A stretch of DNA of 64,000 bases from Allacma fusca (Eukaryota > Arthropoda > Collembola > Symphypleona > Sminthuridae), in NCBI GenBank assembly GCA_947179485.1, contig OX359245.1, positions 27,453,067-27,517,066 of the forward strand. The letters are read 5' to 3'. Below, one piece after another: positions 49,828 to 60,856 of this stretch. A model generated the notes under the pieces. The model did not search any database. It was not told where the DNA came from and worked only from the letters and a program-made list of their open reading frames with translations. The position numbers were made by a program, and so were the translations under genes. Numbering within the stretch: the first letter of the stretch is position 1; each line of letters starts with the position of its first letter.

Positions 49828-51168
49828 ATGTCGCACGACGATTTAAAAGCTGAAATCGCTGCACTACAACAAGAATTAGTCGACGCCCGCAAAACCCATC
49901 AAGATGAACAGGACCTACAGATGGCTCAGGTCAATGACCTGCAAAAACAAATTGACTCATTCGAAAAGATGCTACCCGGATTAAAATTATTCGGACGCTC
50001 AATACAAGACCGTAACGACGACAATTTCAAGAAACTGAAGACCCGCATCTCTCCTTATAATGGAGTTGAAAATGCTCGCGATTATATTACAACCTTATAC
50101 TCGCAACGCGAAAATCTTAATCTTCCACTGGATTATTTCCTGCAAGTTTTCCATTATTTTTTCGATGCCCGCTCCAATCAAGACGTTAAGGACTGGTTTT
50201 CAACAATCCAACCCAAAGTCCGCCGCAGATTGGATGCTAAAGATTCTCCCGAAAATATTTGGACATACTTTAAAGATTCCTTTTTAAAACAATTCGATGA
50301 CGTCGTCCAACGCCGAGACGCCAAAGACGACTATGACCATTTTACACTCAAGACCGGGATGGATGCCCATGAGTTTGTCACCAAACTCGTCAAGATTTGT
50401 TACCGCATCGATCCCACCTGGTCATCCACAGAAGTTGTGGAAAATCTGCGACGAAAACTTCCCGGACATCTTCGCAAACATTTTGCAAATGAGCAGAATC
50501 GCTCATTACCTGAGTTTGAGACCCGTCTGAAGGAACTTCTTACAATTGATTTTCCTAATGGTAAGTACGCCGAACCCGGCAGTACAGCAACAAACAGACC
50601 TGCTAAAGACTCGACAACTTATAAACCTGCCAGTAATAAGTCGGAAGCATCCGCTGCTGTCCGATTTAACTCACCAATATACTGTCAATACTGTCAGAAG
50701 AAAGGCCACCACGCCGGGGTCTGTTTCCGACTCCGCGATGGACTTCCTCCCATTCCATCTCGCAATGGAGAGAGGCCGAATCCCAACCAACAACCTCGAG
50801 GAAATGACCGTAACAACAATCCACAATTTAATAACCAGCGTCAGTTCCATCAACAGAACCCTCGAAACCAACCACAAAATGGAAGACAAAATGTTAACCC
50901 TCGCTTTAATAATCAGCACCGTCCACAAGGCAATCAGAATCAGCATCAAAATCCTAATAATAATCATCAGAACAATCCTCGCTTTCAAAATCATAATAAC
51001 AATGCTCCCCGAGGACACCAAAATCGTAACAATCAACCTAATATTCGAGCTCTGGAGGTAGCGGTTCACAACTTGAGTGCCCGCCTAGCACCACCAACAC
51101 CTACACAACAACCTGCTCCTACCAGACAACCACCTCAACTTACATGGTTTCCTTCGGAAAACGCATAG
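49828..51168 (+). CDS. gag: gag of the Ty3/Gypsy element
   Basis: A 446-residue structural polyprotein. Residues 1-50 have the heptad character of a coiled coil. Residues about 70-240 resemble the retrotransposon gag (capsid) domain. A single CCHC knuckle CQYCQKKGHHAGVC (CX2CX4HX4C) lies near residue 290, followed by a long Asn/Gln-rich tail ending in a Pro-rich segment. It overlaps the start of pol by 25 nt in a different frame, as is common in the family, where pol is made by frameshifting. Confidence 0.9.
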   Translation: MSHDDLKAEIAALQQELVDARKTHQDEQDLQMAQVNDLQKQIDSFEKMLPGLKLFGRSIQDRNDDNFKKLKTRISPYNGVENARDYITTLYSQRENLNLPLDYFLQVFHYFFDARSNQDVKDWFSTIQPKVRRRLDAKDSPENIWTYFKDSFLKQFDDVVQRRDAKDDYDHFTLKTGMDAHEFVTKLVKICYRIDPTWSSTEVVENLRRKLPGHLRKHFANEQNRSLPEFETRLKELLTIDFPNGKYAEPGSTATNRPAKDSTTYKPASNKSEASAAVRFNSPIYCQYCQKKGHHAGVCFRLRDGLPPIPSRNGERPNPNQQPRGNDRNNNPQFNNQRQFHQQNPRNQPQNGRQNVNPRFNNQHRPQGNQNQHQNPNNNHQNNPRFQNHNNNAPRGHQNRNNQPNIRALEVAVHNLSARLAPPTPTQQPAPTRQPPQLTWFPSENA

Positions 51169-54100
51169 GTGTGTTGACTCGGGATCAACACACCACACCA
51201 AACCTTCCGCCGGATCCTGGAATTTACAACTCCTCGCATCCATTCTCTCTTTTTCAAAATTTTCATGAGGACCTCGAACCTAATAATTCGGACTTTCAAA
51301 ATCAAAAATTGTTTTCACAATCAGTCGAAGTTTTCAACCCGGATATTCCTACTCGACCTAAAATTATTAATCAACCCAACCTAATTCGGAATCAGAGTGC
51401 AGATTCCCGATCTGTACATACGTACCAATCCCCGCTTGAATTAGCAAAAGAATTTAGAATGTTAGAAGCTCGCCAACAACAATCTACAGATTTTTTCTGT
51501 TCAATTAAATTAATTAACTCCAGCTCCCACGTCAAAGGATCTTTTGATAGTGGGGCTACCATCTCAACTATATCACCCGCTTTGGTTCAAGAACTCGAAC
51601 GTATAGCACCACAGGCTATACATGTCAAAACCCATGCACGACGTGCTTTAGGACAATTCGTTCAAAACTCGGTGGTTTACTATAACAAAACCGCCTCGCT
51701 ATTTTATGAGGTTAAAAACAAGTTTCATTCGTTTGACTTCGCTATAGTCCCTAAATCCTCAACTTTACTCATCATTGGATTAGACTTTCTCGAATACCAT
51801 AAATCCTACCTGGATTTTGGTCACCGTACCTATGAATTAAATCCTGCTTCGGACTCACGTTCAGTAATTCATACTGAACCACCCAATACAGATACACCCG
51901 ATAATGACTATTCAACTAATACTGAATCCCAATCCAGCTCATCACAATCAGTTAAACGTTTTACCTGCTATACATCCCGCCCTTATGAAATTCCTGCAAG
52001 AACCTTCGAGCCTATATGTATCAAATTCAGAGAGGACTATGAAGGCCCCGCAGTAATATTCCCTGAAACTTCCCAGATCAGAGGACTTTCAATGGGAACG
52101 CCCATTGTCACAGTACAGGACAAATGCGCTTACCTGTTAATTTTTAACCCGCATAACCGAAAGGTTACCCTTCCCCGTATACGCAATATAGCAAAATATG
52201 ACCCGTTTGACGGCGAAGAAGTAGAAATTTCTGGACCTACTAATAACAATAATAACTCACCGTACCCACCTATAATTGGACATATTAATAATCTACCCTA
52301 CTCACCTTCATTAACACCTTTTACCTTGGATGAGATAAATATGGGACCCGCCATGACACCACAACAAAAGAATTTGATGCTCGACAAAATTAATTCTTTC
52401 AGAACCTGCTTTGCCCGAAATGAAACAGAACTCGGCAAATTAAAATACAAATATGTCACAGTTGACACTGGAGATTCCACGCCTGTGTACAAGGCACAGT
52501 ACCGGGTTTCTGACTTCGAACAAACTGTCATGAAACAACATACCGATCAGATGTTGGATGCCGGAATAATATCCCCATCAACTTCCCCGTGGAACTCGCC
52601 CATATTATTAATAAAGAAGCCTAATGGAGAACATCGGTTCTGCATTGACCTCCGATGGGTCAATAAGACAGTGGCATCACAAAATACCTGGCCACTACCC
52701 AACATCCCGCAGCAACTGGACCGACTGCATGGAGCCCGATGGTTCATACTCATGGACGCACTCCAAGGCTTCCTACAACGAGAAGTACATCCAGATGACC
52801 GAAAGAAATTCGCCTTCACAACACCAGAAGGGAAGTTTGAGTTTAATAGACTCCCCTTCGGATATATGAATGCACCCGCTGAATTTCAGTCCATGATGGA
52901 CGATATACTAGGAAACCTTAAATATTCCCTGGTCCTAGTTTACGTAGATGACGTCCTAGTCTTCGCTACAACCTTCGAAGAATTATTAACCCGCTTGCAA
53001 CTAGTCCTGCTTAGATGTCAAGAATATGGACTACGTTTTAAAATCTCAAAATGTTTTTTCGGATATAATTCCATCCGGTATTTAGGTTGGAGAATAGACC
53101 TAAATGGGATCAGTGTACCTGAAGATAAGATCGACGCCGTACAAAAATTCCCCGTCCCGACAAACATCAAAGCTGTTCGCTGCTTCCTAGGACTTTGCGA
53201 ACAATTCAGACGATTTATCCAAGATTATGGAAAAATAGCCAAACCAATATCAGATTTGCGACGGAAAGATGCTATTTTTGAATGGACGCCCGCATGTGAT
53301 AACGCCTTTAACCATCTTAAATCAGCGTTAACCAATTCACCAGTGTTACAAATCTATAACCCTGCTGCGGAGATCCACATCCATACAGATGCCTCCGCCA
53401 TTGGCATTGGAGCCATCTGCATGCAATCAATCGATGAGGGAAAATCTTTACACCCGATTGAATACGCATCCCGCTCATTAACACCGGAAGAGCAAAAATA
53501 TTCCACTCACAAAAGAGAACTTCTCGCAATTATTTTTGCTATAAGGAAATTTAGACCCTATATATTTGGAAAAAGGATCCACATCAAAACCGACCACCAA
53601 GCCCTTCAATACCTCAACTCTTTGAAGGACCCCCATGGCCAACTCGCTCGTTGGGCATTAGAGTTTGCCGATCAAGAAATGGTAATTAAATACCAAAAAG
53701 GAGCTACCATGGCTCATGTGGACTGCCTTTCCCGCTACCCTATAAGACAACTCAGATATGCAATAGCCCGCTCCTCGCCAGAGGACATTGGAAAAGAGGA
53801 CCAACTAATACAACATACAGTTGGTGGTAATATTTCGCTATTTGCTGATAAACAGAAACAAGATCCAAAACTCCTCAAAATAATTCAAGACCTGCAAGAA
53901 AACGGAGATAAGTCAGAACACCCGCATATTTTTGGAAAAACGTACTGCCTACTACATGGATTATTATACCGTATTGACGCAAACATGAGCGCCTCACCAT
54001 ACAAGCTCGTGGTACCTTTGCCTTTACGCCGAGATATTTTGAAACTTATGCATGACGACCCCGCTGCAGGCCATGGAGGCTTTTATAAAACCTGCTCACT

Positions 54101-57100
54101 AATAAGAACAAGATACTACTGGCCTCGAATGACTGATGATATTTTTAAATATATCAAGTGCTGTAAAATATGCCAGCGCGAGAATGCCCGCAATAAATTC
54201 CCGCTGGGCAAACGTGAAACAATCCCGACGCCTACTAATCTATTTGATACAATAGCCATGGATTATATTGGCCCACTATTCAAAACTCCCCGAGGTAATC
54301 AATACGCACTAGTAATTATTGATTACGCGTCCCGCTACTTGATTATAATACCCACTAAGACAGCCACAGCATTTAACTCTTGGGAACTTCTCCAAGAACA
54401 CGTTCTTTACACTCATGGATGGCCCCGAAAAATCGTTACGGATGGAGGTACCCATTTTACAGGAGCCACATTCAAAGCCAGCTTGAAAGAACATGGCATT
54501 CAACATGTAGTGGTGATGCCCCATTCGCCGCAATCCAATGGAATCGTAGAGCGCAGTAACCGCGATATCAAGACCTACGTAAGAAAATTCCTCGACGTCC
54601 CGAGTAAACATTATATTTGGGATTCACTCGCTCACAGAGCTGCTTTCTCGCATAATATTAAAGTTCATGAGGCTACTCGCTACTCACCATACTATTTGGT
54701 GCATGGCCGACAACCTCTACTCAAGGCCGACTTAATTTCACCCGTCGCCAACCCGAGGATCCCCATAACACCTGAGGACAACCAGGATGCAATTAATGAA
54801 GCATTAGAAATTGCAGCGGAACTTTCCAGGAAAAAGCAGATCCAGAGGGATGCAGCCTTCAACCAGAAACGAGTAGGCCACTCGTATCAAATTGGAGACT
54901 GGGTCCTCGTGGACACTCTCCAGGATGGTTTAAACCCGCGAACCAAAGGTCCCTATATAATTTCCAAAATTTTGGGAAATTCATCTTATGAAGTAGTTCC
55001 TGCTTATGAAAATACCAACCTAAGAACGCGTCACGTGCATCAACAGCACCTACGACCCTATCATCAAATGCCCGATGGATGGATGGAAAACTATCCTTTC
55101 TTGATTAAGGACCCCATCCCTGCCCGAGACTTAGGAAGCTCCATCTTCGCCCAAACAGATGCTCCAATTTTACCTCGCCCGGATAGATTGATCACCTATC
55201 CCCCCGTAGTACCATTGGACTCGCAAACATCAACTAATTCATCTAACTCTACTACCTATAATATCATAACTCGCGAACGAACGGATGGTACTGTACAGCC
55301 ACCGCTCATCCCGCAGAATACAACAATCCCACCACTCATGTCACTGGTAATAACCCCACCAGTGTCACGTTCCCCATCACCCGACCCGGATAATTACAGG
55401 GATTCGGATTACAGCCCACCACGTAGATTTCGTGGATACACTAATTATACTGGTCCTGCTTATAATACCAGATCACGTCGCCCCAGACGCACTCAATATT
55501 CCCATGAGACGTCTCCAAGGAGTATTGAAAGAAGAACACCCACCCCCATTTTACCAGAAAATACCCGGAGTCCCGCTTTGTCCAGAGCGCACTCGCCAAC
55601 ATTAACAATCAGCTCCGCTTCATCATTCTCTCCGTACATGCCCGTACTTACCCGAGAATTATTAACTCCCGCCATCACTCAACAGGACAGAAGTGACAAC
55701 GAAGTAGCTCAGATTAATTCTCCGCCTATACTTCGACCCGAAGTCACTACTCCGACAAGAATTATTACTCCCGAAATTTACTCGCCTACCATACATTCGT
55801 CTCCTACGCCTGAACAATTTTTATCTCGCTCACCTTTCCCATTGCGGACTACCCCGCCGAGATCGTTCAGGATCTCCCCGATTTTAGAGAAAATTCATCA
55901 AACATTTATCCGACATTCCCCCGTTAGAGAAAATATTGCCCCAGTATCCCCTACCTTCAGCACACACTCAAGCACAGCTGAAGAAATGTATGGATATATA
56001 GGATCAATTACTGATCCCACCGATGATACCAATGAGGACAATTTACCACTAGAAGAATTATACCCGCAACCTAATTTACCCCAATTTACTACCATCCCGC
56101 CCTTCGGATTAAGCTCCCCCAAGCCCTTATTTTCAATGAGCTTACCCGCAAATTCCGAACTCGCTAGAATGCCTTATGCTAGTGAAGAAGAACTTGATAC
56201 TTTCGTACACAATTGTATGGAAATGTATAAATTCCCTTATGATAAAATTGAAACATACCGTTGCACAGATGAGGACTGCGAAGGATACATGCACCCTCAC
56301 TGCTTTTTATATAACCCGCAAAATGGACTTCCACGAGAATTGGAAGAACCCGAATGTCCACCAGGAGACTTTGTAGAGGCCCGAATACCCCGAACGACAG
56401 AATGGGAATGGAACTTATTCCGCGAATTTATTAAAAACCGACCTGGCACTTCAACAACCGTATATTGTCAAGTCCCACGATGTACCTGCCTAGGCTTATT
56501 CCACCCATTTTGTCATTATTATACCGAACCTAATATCACCGAATGGAAAGATTCAGAAAACTATGCAATAATGTCACAAATTGCCCCGCTGATGAAAGAA
56601 ATTCAAACCATGGATACCCTTGTACAAGAATATTCTGACATACACATTACCCAAACATTTAGAAATACCAATGCTATGTTGGGTCAAATCCAGCTAAGTT
56701 TGGACAAAATATCCATTCACCCCGATAATATAGACATGCGAAAACACCGTAAACAAGCTATAATGTACACAGAGACATTAGCAAATCGTTTGATGGACAA
56801 AATTCATCCTGAAGACCACAATACCTGTCCCCACTGCTTAATTTTAGCTACCTCGCAAACCGAGAAAAGAACAGTTCCTGCGAAAGTCACTACCCCTGAT
56901 TTATTTGCAGAAAATATCATTGATAGCATCTCTGCGTTACTCGACTCCCCGAGCTCGACAGAATCCCGCTCACCTCGAAAAGATATCTCCCAGGATACTC
57001 TCGATTTTGAGTCCACACTGGTTACGACCCCAGAAGGTGCGTCTCCCAGTGCCCCACATGATGACTCAATCCCCCTCTTCGAATCTCCCATAGGTCCTGC

Positions 57101-58178
57101 TCAAGACCATGAAATGCTCTCTCCTGAGGCACCAAAAATTCCAGTACAACCTCCAGTCTCCGAACCAAACCCGCTTAACATTCTTAGGGTGGAGGAGATG
57201 GCTCCAGAAAGTGTACTCCCTCCGGCAGAGTCAACGCTATTAACCCAGCCAAATATTAGTGCAAATTTTTCAAATATAAAAACTTACTCAGCTAAAAAGA
57301 CACCCGCCAGATCTACTCCCATCAGAAGTAGACTTCGCCCTAGAGGTGAAGTTCGAAAAGACTACAAACAATTTTTCGAAACCCGCAAGAGGACAATAAA
57401 ACAACCTGCAGACAGTCATTTACCTGCTAAGCAGAAAAAGTTGAAACCTACTATTAGTGAATTTACTAGTGACAGTGCACGACCATCAACCAGTGCTACA
57501 GTAAAAACAACAGCACCGGCCAACACAACCGAAAGTAAACTACCTGCTAAAAAGACGCTACCAGCAACATCAAAACCCGCTCCAACGATAGTGAAATTAA
57601 AACCCGCCATGACTTATGAACGTTACCAGTACAAAGTCAAACCATCCAAAGATAATGAACTGGAGATGGTCCCATGGCCCGTTGGAGATGCACTGTCTAT
57701 GCAATTCCAGGACTACTCAGTAGTCCCCCCGAAAGCCTTTCCATTGCCGAAAGTTATGCCTGCAAAACCCCAAACCTTGCTAAAGGAAATACATCTTCCT
57801 CCTGCAATATTTTCTATACCTACTCTAACTCCAAAGCCTTGGTTAGCTTTACAGCCAACGGAGCACACTCCACAGCAATGTGTGGATGAACCCCTCTTCA
57901 CCGTTGGGTCAAGTCAAGTGTCTCCTCCTGACCAGCCTATGGAGTCAAGCTCAACAGAAGATTCCCCTTCTGTCCCACCCGAAGAGTTCATGGATATAGA
58001 AGCTACTGTTTTTTCTCCAGAACATGGAGCCGATACACCAGGAGATGCTCCCAGAAGCACTCGCAGACTCTCCGCCCAGATGCATGCTTCCCTGCTAAGA
58101 CGGCAAAGCCGAACCTTCAGTGCCACTGAGCCGGAGATTATTACTGCTCATTCTTCCACAGACAGTGACCAAGAATAG
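51144..58178 (+). CDS. pol: pol of the Ty3/Gypsy element with long C-terminal extension
   Basis: 2344 residues. Aspartic protease DSGAT near residue 134; reverse transcriptase with YVDDVLVF near 600; RNase H from about 740 (HTDASAIGIGA); integrase with an HHCC finger near 968-1015 (CKIC), catalytic region MDYIGPL, TDGGTHF and PQSNGIVER near 1040-1135, and a C-terminal domain to about 1300. After this comes a Pro/Ser/Thr-rich extension of about 1000 residues, far longer than usual. It contains two similar Cys/His clusters near residues 1706 and 1775 (CTDEDCEGYMHPHC and CQVPRCTCLGLFHPFC) that may bind zinc. The role of the extension is unknown. Confidence 0.9.
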   Translation: MVSFGKRIGVLTRDQHTTPNLPPDPGIYNSSHPFSLFQNFHEDLEPNNSDFQNQKLFSQSVEVFNPDIPTRPKIINQPNLIRNQSADSRSVHTYQSPLELAKEFRMLEARQQQSTDFFCSIKLINSSSHVKGSFDSGATISTISPALVQELERIAPQAIHVKTHARRALGQFVQNSVVYYNKTASLFYEVKNKFHSFDFAIVPKSSTLLIIGLDFLEYHKSYLDFGHRTYELNPASDSRSVIHTEPPNTDTPDNDYSTNTESQSSSSQSVKRFTCYTSRPYEIPARTFEPICIKFREDYEGPAVIFPETSQIRGLSMGTPIVTVQDKCAYLLIFNPHNRKVTLPRIRNIAKYDPFDGEEVEISGPTNNNNNSPYPPIIGHINNLPYSPSLTPFTLDEINMGPAMTPQQKNLMLDKINSFRTCFARNETELGKLKYKYVTVDTGDSTPVYKAQYRVSDFEQTVMKQHTDQMLDAGIISPSTSPWNSPILLIKKPNGEHRFCIDLRWVNKTVASQNTWPLPNIPQQLDRLHGARWFILMDALQGFLQREVHPDDRKKFAFTTPEGKFEFNRLPFGYMNAPAEFQSMMDDILGNLKYSLVLVYVDDVLVFATTFEELLTRLQLVLLRCQEYGLRFKISKCFFGYNSIRYLGWRIDLNGISVPEDKIDAVQKFPVPTNIKAVRCFLGLCEQFRRFIQDYGKIAKPISDLRRKDAIFEWTPACDNAFNHLKSALTNSPVLQIYNPAAEIHIHTDASAIGIGAICMQSIDEGKSLHPIEYASRSLTPEEQKYSTHKRELLAIIFAIRKFRPYIFGKRIHIKTDHQALQYLNSLKDPHGQLARWALEFADQEMVIKYQKGATMAHVDCLSRYPIRQLRYAIARSSPEDIGKEDQLIQHTVGGNISLFADKQKQDPKLLKIIQDLQENGDKSEHPHIFGKTYCLLHGLLYRIDANMSASPYKLVVPLPLRRDILKLMHDDPAAGHGGFYKTCSLIRTRYYWPRMTDDIFKYIKCCKICQRENARNKFPLGKRETIPTPTNLFDTIAMDYIGPLFKTPRGNQYALVIIDYASRYLIIIPTKTATAFNSWELLQEHVLYTHGWPRKIVTDGGTHFTGATFKASLKEHGIQHVVVMPHSPQSNGIVERSNRDIKTYVRKFLDVPSKHYIWDSLAHRAAFSHNIKVHEATRYSPYYLVHGRQPLLKADLISPVANPRIPITPEDNQDAINEALEIAAELSRKKQIQRDAAFNQKRVGHSYQIGDWVLVDTLQDGLNPRTKGPYIISKILGNSSYEVVPAYENTNLRTRHVHQQHLRPYHQMPDGWMENYPFLIKDPIPARDLGSSIFAQTDAPILPRPDRLITYPPVVPLDSQTSTNSSNSTTYNIITRERTDGTVQPPLIPQNTTIPPLMSLVITPPVSRSPSPDPDNYRDSDYSPPRRFRGYTNYTGPAYNTRSRRPRRTQYSHETSPRSIERRTPTPILPENTRSPALSRAHSPTLTISSASSFSPYMPVLTRELLTPAITQQDRSDNEVAQINSPPILRPEVTTPTRIITPEIYSPTIHSSPTPEQFLSRSPFPLRTTPPRSFRISPILEKIHQTFIRHSPVRENIAPVSPTFSTHSSTAEEMYGYIGSITDPTDDTNEDNLPLEELYPQPNLPQFTTIPPFGLSSPKPLFSMSLPANSELARMPYASEEELDTFVHNCMEMYKFPYDKIETYRCTDEDCEGYMHPHCFLYNPQNGLPRELEEPECPPGDFVEARIPRTTEWEWNLFREFIKNRPGTSTTVYCQVPRCTCLGLFHPFCHYYTEPNITEWKDSENYAIMSQIAPLMKEIQTMDTLVQEYSDIHITQTFRNTNAMLGQIQLSLDKISIHPDNIDMRKHRKQAIMYTETLANRLMDKIHPEDHNTCPHCLILATSQTEKRTVPAKVTTPDLFAENIIDSISALLDSPSSTESRSPRKDISQDTLDFESTLVTTPEGASPSAPHDDSIPLFESPIGPAQDHEMLSPEAPKIPVQPPVSEPNPLNILRVEEMAPESVLPPAESTLLTQPNISANFSNIKTYSAKKTPARSTPIRSRLRPRGEVRKDYKQFFETRKRTIKQPADSHLPAKQKKLKPTISEFTSDSARPSTSATVKTTAPANTTESKLPAKKTLPATSKPAPTIVKLKPAMTYERYQYKVKPSKDNELEMVPWPVGDALSMQFQDYSVVPPKAFPLPKVMPAKPQTLLKEIHLPPAIFSIPTLTPKPWLALQPTEHTPQQCVDEPLFTVGSSQVSPPDQPMESSSTEDSPSVPPEEFMDIEATVFSPEHGADTPGDAPRSTRRLSAQMHASLLRRQSRTFSATEPEIITAHSSTDSDQE

Positions 58179-58636
58179 TGAAATTTGACTTTACGAAGCC
58201 TGCTAAAAGTTTTTGTTAACTTTTGTAGAATTTTTGATTATATTTGCTTACATTAGTAATTTAACTTGCTGTAGTTAACCCGCTTAAATAATTATTAGTA
58301 GTAATTTAGTTATTCTCGCTTACCAGTAGTGTCGAACCTGATACAATAGTAAGTACATTATTTTATTTTTAATTTTAAGGATCGTACCTATGTACATAAG
58401 TAAATATTTTATTTTTAATTCCTTTTTTATATCTTAATTACTTAATTCCTTGCTAACCTTACTCCTTACCTTATAATTACTTACCTGTAAGTTTTGCTCA
58501 TATATTACCTGCTAAAATTAATTCCTGTAAAAAGTTAACCTACTCTAAAAATTTTTTTTTTTTTTTTTTTTTACACATTTTACAAATTTTTTACGTCATT
58601 TTTTTTTTTTTTACCCGCATTCTTACAGTACACTCC

Positions 58637-58921
58637 ATGTATTCTTCCAAGTTACGTTTTGGAAATGTACGGATTCATCTTCAAGATGGATCCACCAAGG
58701 CAGACAAATGCGTCCTTGCTGCGGCCTCGAACTATTTCCATGAAATTCTTCAAGACCAGAGCAATGACCTCGCCTTTCCAGAATACACTCTGGATATTTT
58801 CTCGCTATTTTTAGAATTAATTTATGAAGGAACAGTCAATGTCCCGAAAACTCGCATTGATTTATTTTTAGAACTGCTTGAAAAGTTTAAGCTTAAGGCC
58901 ACTACAGTAGTCATAGAATAA
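58637..58921 (+). CDS. BTB/POZ-like accessory ORF in the LTR element
   Basis: 94 residues, about the size of one BTB domain. KLRFGNVRIHLQDGS, then KADKCVLAAASNYFHEIL, then FPEYTLDIFSLFLELIYEGT follow the BTB pattern (strand pair, HKxVLAAxSxYF helix, FxxLLxYIYTG). BTB domains mediate dimerisation and cullin-3 binding. It lies between pol and the KH/CCHC ORF, after about 450 nt of AT-rich non-coding sequence with long T runs. It may have been taken from a host gene. How it is expressed is not visible; a spliced subgenomic RNA is possible. Confidence 0.75.
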   Translation: MYSSKLRFGNVRIHLQDGSTKADKCVLAAASNYFHEILQDQSNDLAFPEYTLDIFSLFLELIYEGTVNVPKTRIDLFLELLEKFKLKATTVVIE

Positions 58922-59044
58922 TTCTGTAAATTTACATAATCTAGCCAGATAACTAAAAGTCAGTCAACCCCTGTTTCCCTAAATTAAAATATCTTTCCAG
59001 AGCTCACTATCACACCTATATAAATTACCTACGATTGCTTAAAT

Positions 59045-60466
59045 TTGAATGTTTTAAATTCTAAAGTGTCGGACCCAAGAGAAAACTTCCTACAAAAGCT
59101 CAGTGAATTCACCAGCCGATTTGCAGAACTCCTACTCATCCTGCTATTCACCACAGAGATCAATGACATTGCTCAAATCGCAATCAGAATCACTCGCTGG
59201 GCTGAGGAAATGCTCGACATGTATAACATGGCCAACATGTTACTCGAGTCTAGTTATGACATACCAGATCGCAGTGACATCGCCACTCGCATTGCCTCAG
59301 ACATCTACCACAGAATAAGTGATCGTCTGTCCAACTCCTCAAGGTCTTCCATATCAACCGTAATTACTCCACGGTCTGATCTTCTTAATCCAACCCCGCC
59401 AGCTATACCTGCTCTTACAACGGCTTCCGCTGTCACAACTACAGCGCCTACTACTACTTCAACTGCTCCGGCAGTTCCGGTGATTTTAACATCACCGCCA
59501 TCAACTAAATCTGTTGAGACGGAACGCAAGCCAGTTGTAACTCGACCAAAGGATAAAGGAATGAACAAGAAATCCAATGGCACAAATGGAAAAGCACCTA
59601 CTCCGAAGTTACCCCCGCCTACAACACGAGCAACGACTCAGAAGCGAACATCAACTGCTTCCACGACGGTAACTAAACCTGCAAAACAACCGTGCAAAAA
59701 CCCGCCTACTACTAACCCAATAGTAGTCATGGAACCATTGGATACATCACTTGTTACATGGACAAAACCAGCTCCTCGAGTGACGACCACCACTACGTCA
59801 ATCTCTATTGTGCAGTTACCTGCTTTACAAGAGATGGGACCACCCTCTCATTCCCCGACATTATCTACAGGTTCTCAATCCAGCCGACACTCACCTGTTC
59901 AGCCGCCGAGACCTGGACCGTCATATCAGAACCCAACATTCGTGCAACGCACCTATTTATCCCACTCCGGAAGAACATTGCCGGTCTTCGAAAATTCTTA
60001 TGGCATGCCCCTCGATGACCACATCGTAATCTGGGTCAATTTCAAGATTCCATCCCCGCTAGTTGGACCCTTGGAAGGTTATCAAGGCAGTCACATCCAG
60101 ACTACTCAGACTGAATACCACGTCCAAATTCACATAGATGGAATCATGCCTGAACCCCGCCATCACGAACGACTAGTCCATTTCCATGGAACTCAATTTG
60201 GAATTGCCAATTCTTTGCTCAGACTCCAAAATTTCATTTATGAAAATTCCGCAGCACGAGACTTTTTTGAATCAGATTATGATATACCCGACGTCCCACT
60301 TCTACATACCTCGCTCATAGAATCTGTACAACCCAGACCAATTCGGTGCCGGCTTGATCTAACCCACACGGGACACATGGCCAGCAACTGTGAAGGTCGC
60401 CGTTGCTACAACTGTGGAAGCCGAGAACATATGAAGAATCATTGCCCTTACCCGAAACGCCGCTAA
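59045..60466 (+). CDS. KH-like and CCHC-knuckle accessory ORF in the LTR element
   Basis: 473 residues. N-terminal helical part (about 1-100), a Thr/Pro-rich basic linker (about 105-300), then a segment resembling a KH domain: VNFKIPSPLVGPLEGYQG, with GYQG in the place of the GxxG loop, then EYHVQIHIDG and LVHFHGTQFGIANSLLRLQN. The C-terminus has a canonical knuckle CYNCGSREHMKNHC (CX2CX4HX4C), preceded by a related CRLDLTHTGHMASNC. Together these suggest an RNA-binding protein. It occupies the position where env lies in some relatives, but has no signal peptide or fusion-protein features. The KH assignment is my reading and unproven. Confidence 0.65.
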   Translation: MNVLNSKVSDPRENFLQKLSEFTSRFAELLLILLFTTEINDIAQIAIRITRWAEEMLDMYNMANMLLESSYDIPDRSDIATRIASDIYHRISDRLSNSSRSSISTVITPRSDLLNPTPPAIPALTTASAVTTTAPTTTSTAPAVPVILTSPPSTKSVETERKPVVTRPKDKGMNKKSNGTNGKAPTPKLPPPTTRATTQKRTSTASTTVTKPAKQPCKNPPTTNPIVVMEPLDTSLVTWTKPAPRVTTTTTSISIVQLPALQEMGPPSHSPTLSTGSQSSRHSPVQPPRPGPSYQNPTFVQRTYLSHSGRTLPVFENSYGMPLDDHIVIWVNFKIPSPLVGPLEGYQGSHIQTTQTEYHVQIHIDGIMPEPRHHERLVHFHGTQFGIANSLLRLQNFIYENSAARDFFESDYDIPDVPLLHTSLIESVQPRPIRCRLDLTHTGHMASNCEGRRCYNCGSREHMKNHCPYPKRR

Positions 60467-60856
60467 AATTAGTTGGTATTTTGTACGTGAGTAAAGTGAC
60501 TAGCTCTTTTTATTGTTAACTTATGACCCGATATAATTAACTAATCCCAATTGACTTGACATTAATTATCTCGCTTTAGAATTTTAGAACTTTAGAAATA
60601 TAGATTTACTTTAAGATTAATTACTTCTTCTTATAATCTCGCTGATGTATTTTTCCAGCTTATGAATTATTACTTATTTACACTTATGTTACATTGAATT
60701 TATTTACTTATGAATTACTCGCTAATAATAATTGTTACAATTAGATTAGACCTGCTCAATAGAATTTGTAAATATCTAATACTATATTATAAATGTTATA
60801 TACTACATACTTATTATTTACCTCACGAGGACGTGAGTATTATGTAAGTGTGGGGG

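Noticed and set aside
50546-51061. 171-codon frame within gag
   Set aside because: Alternative-frame reading of the Asn/Gln-rich gag tail; no independent content.
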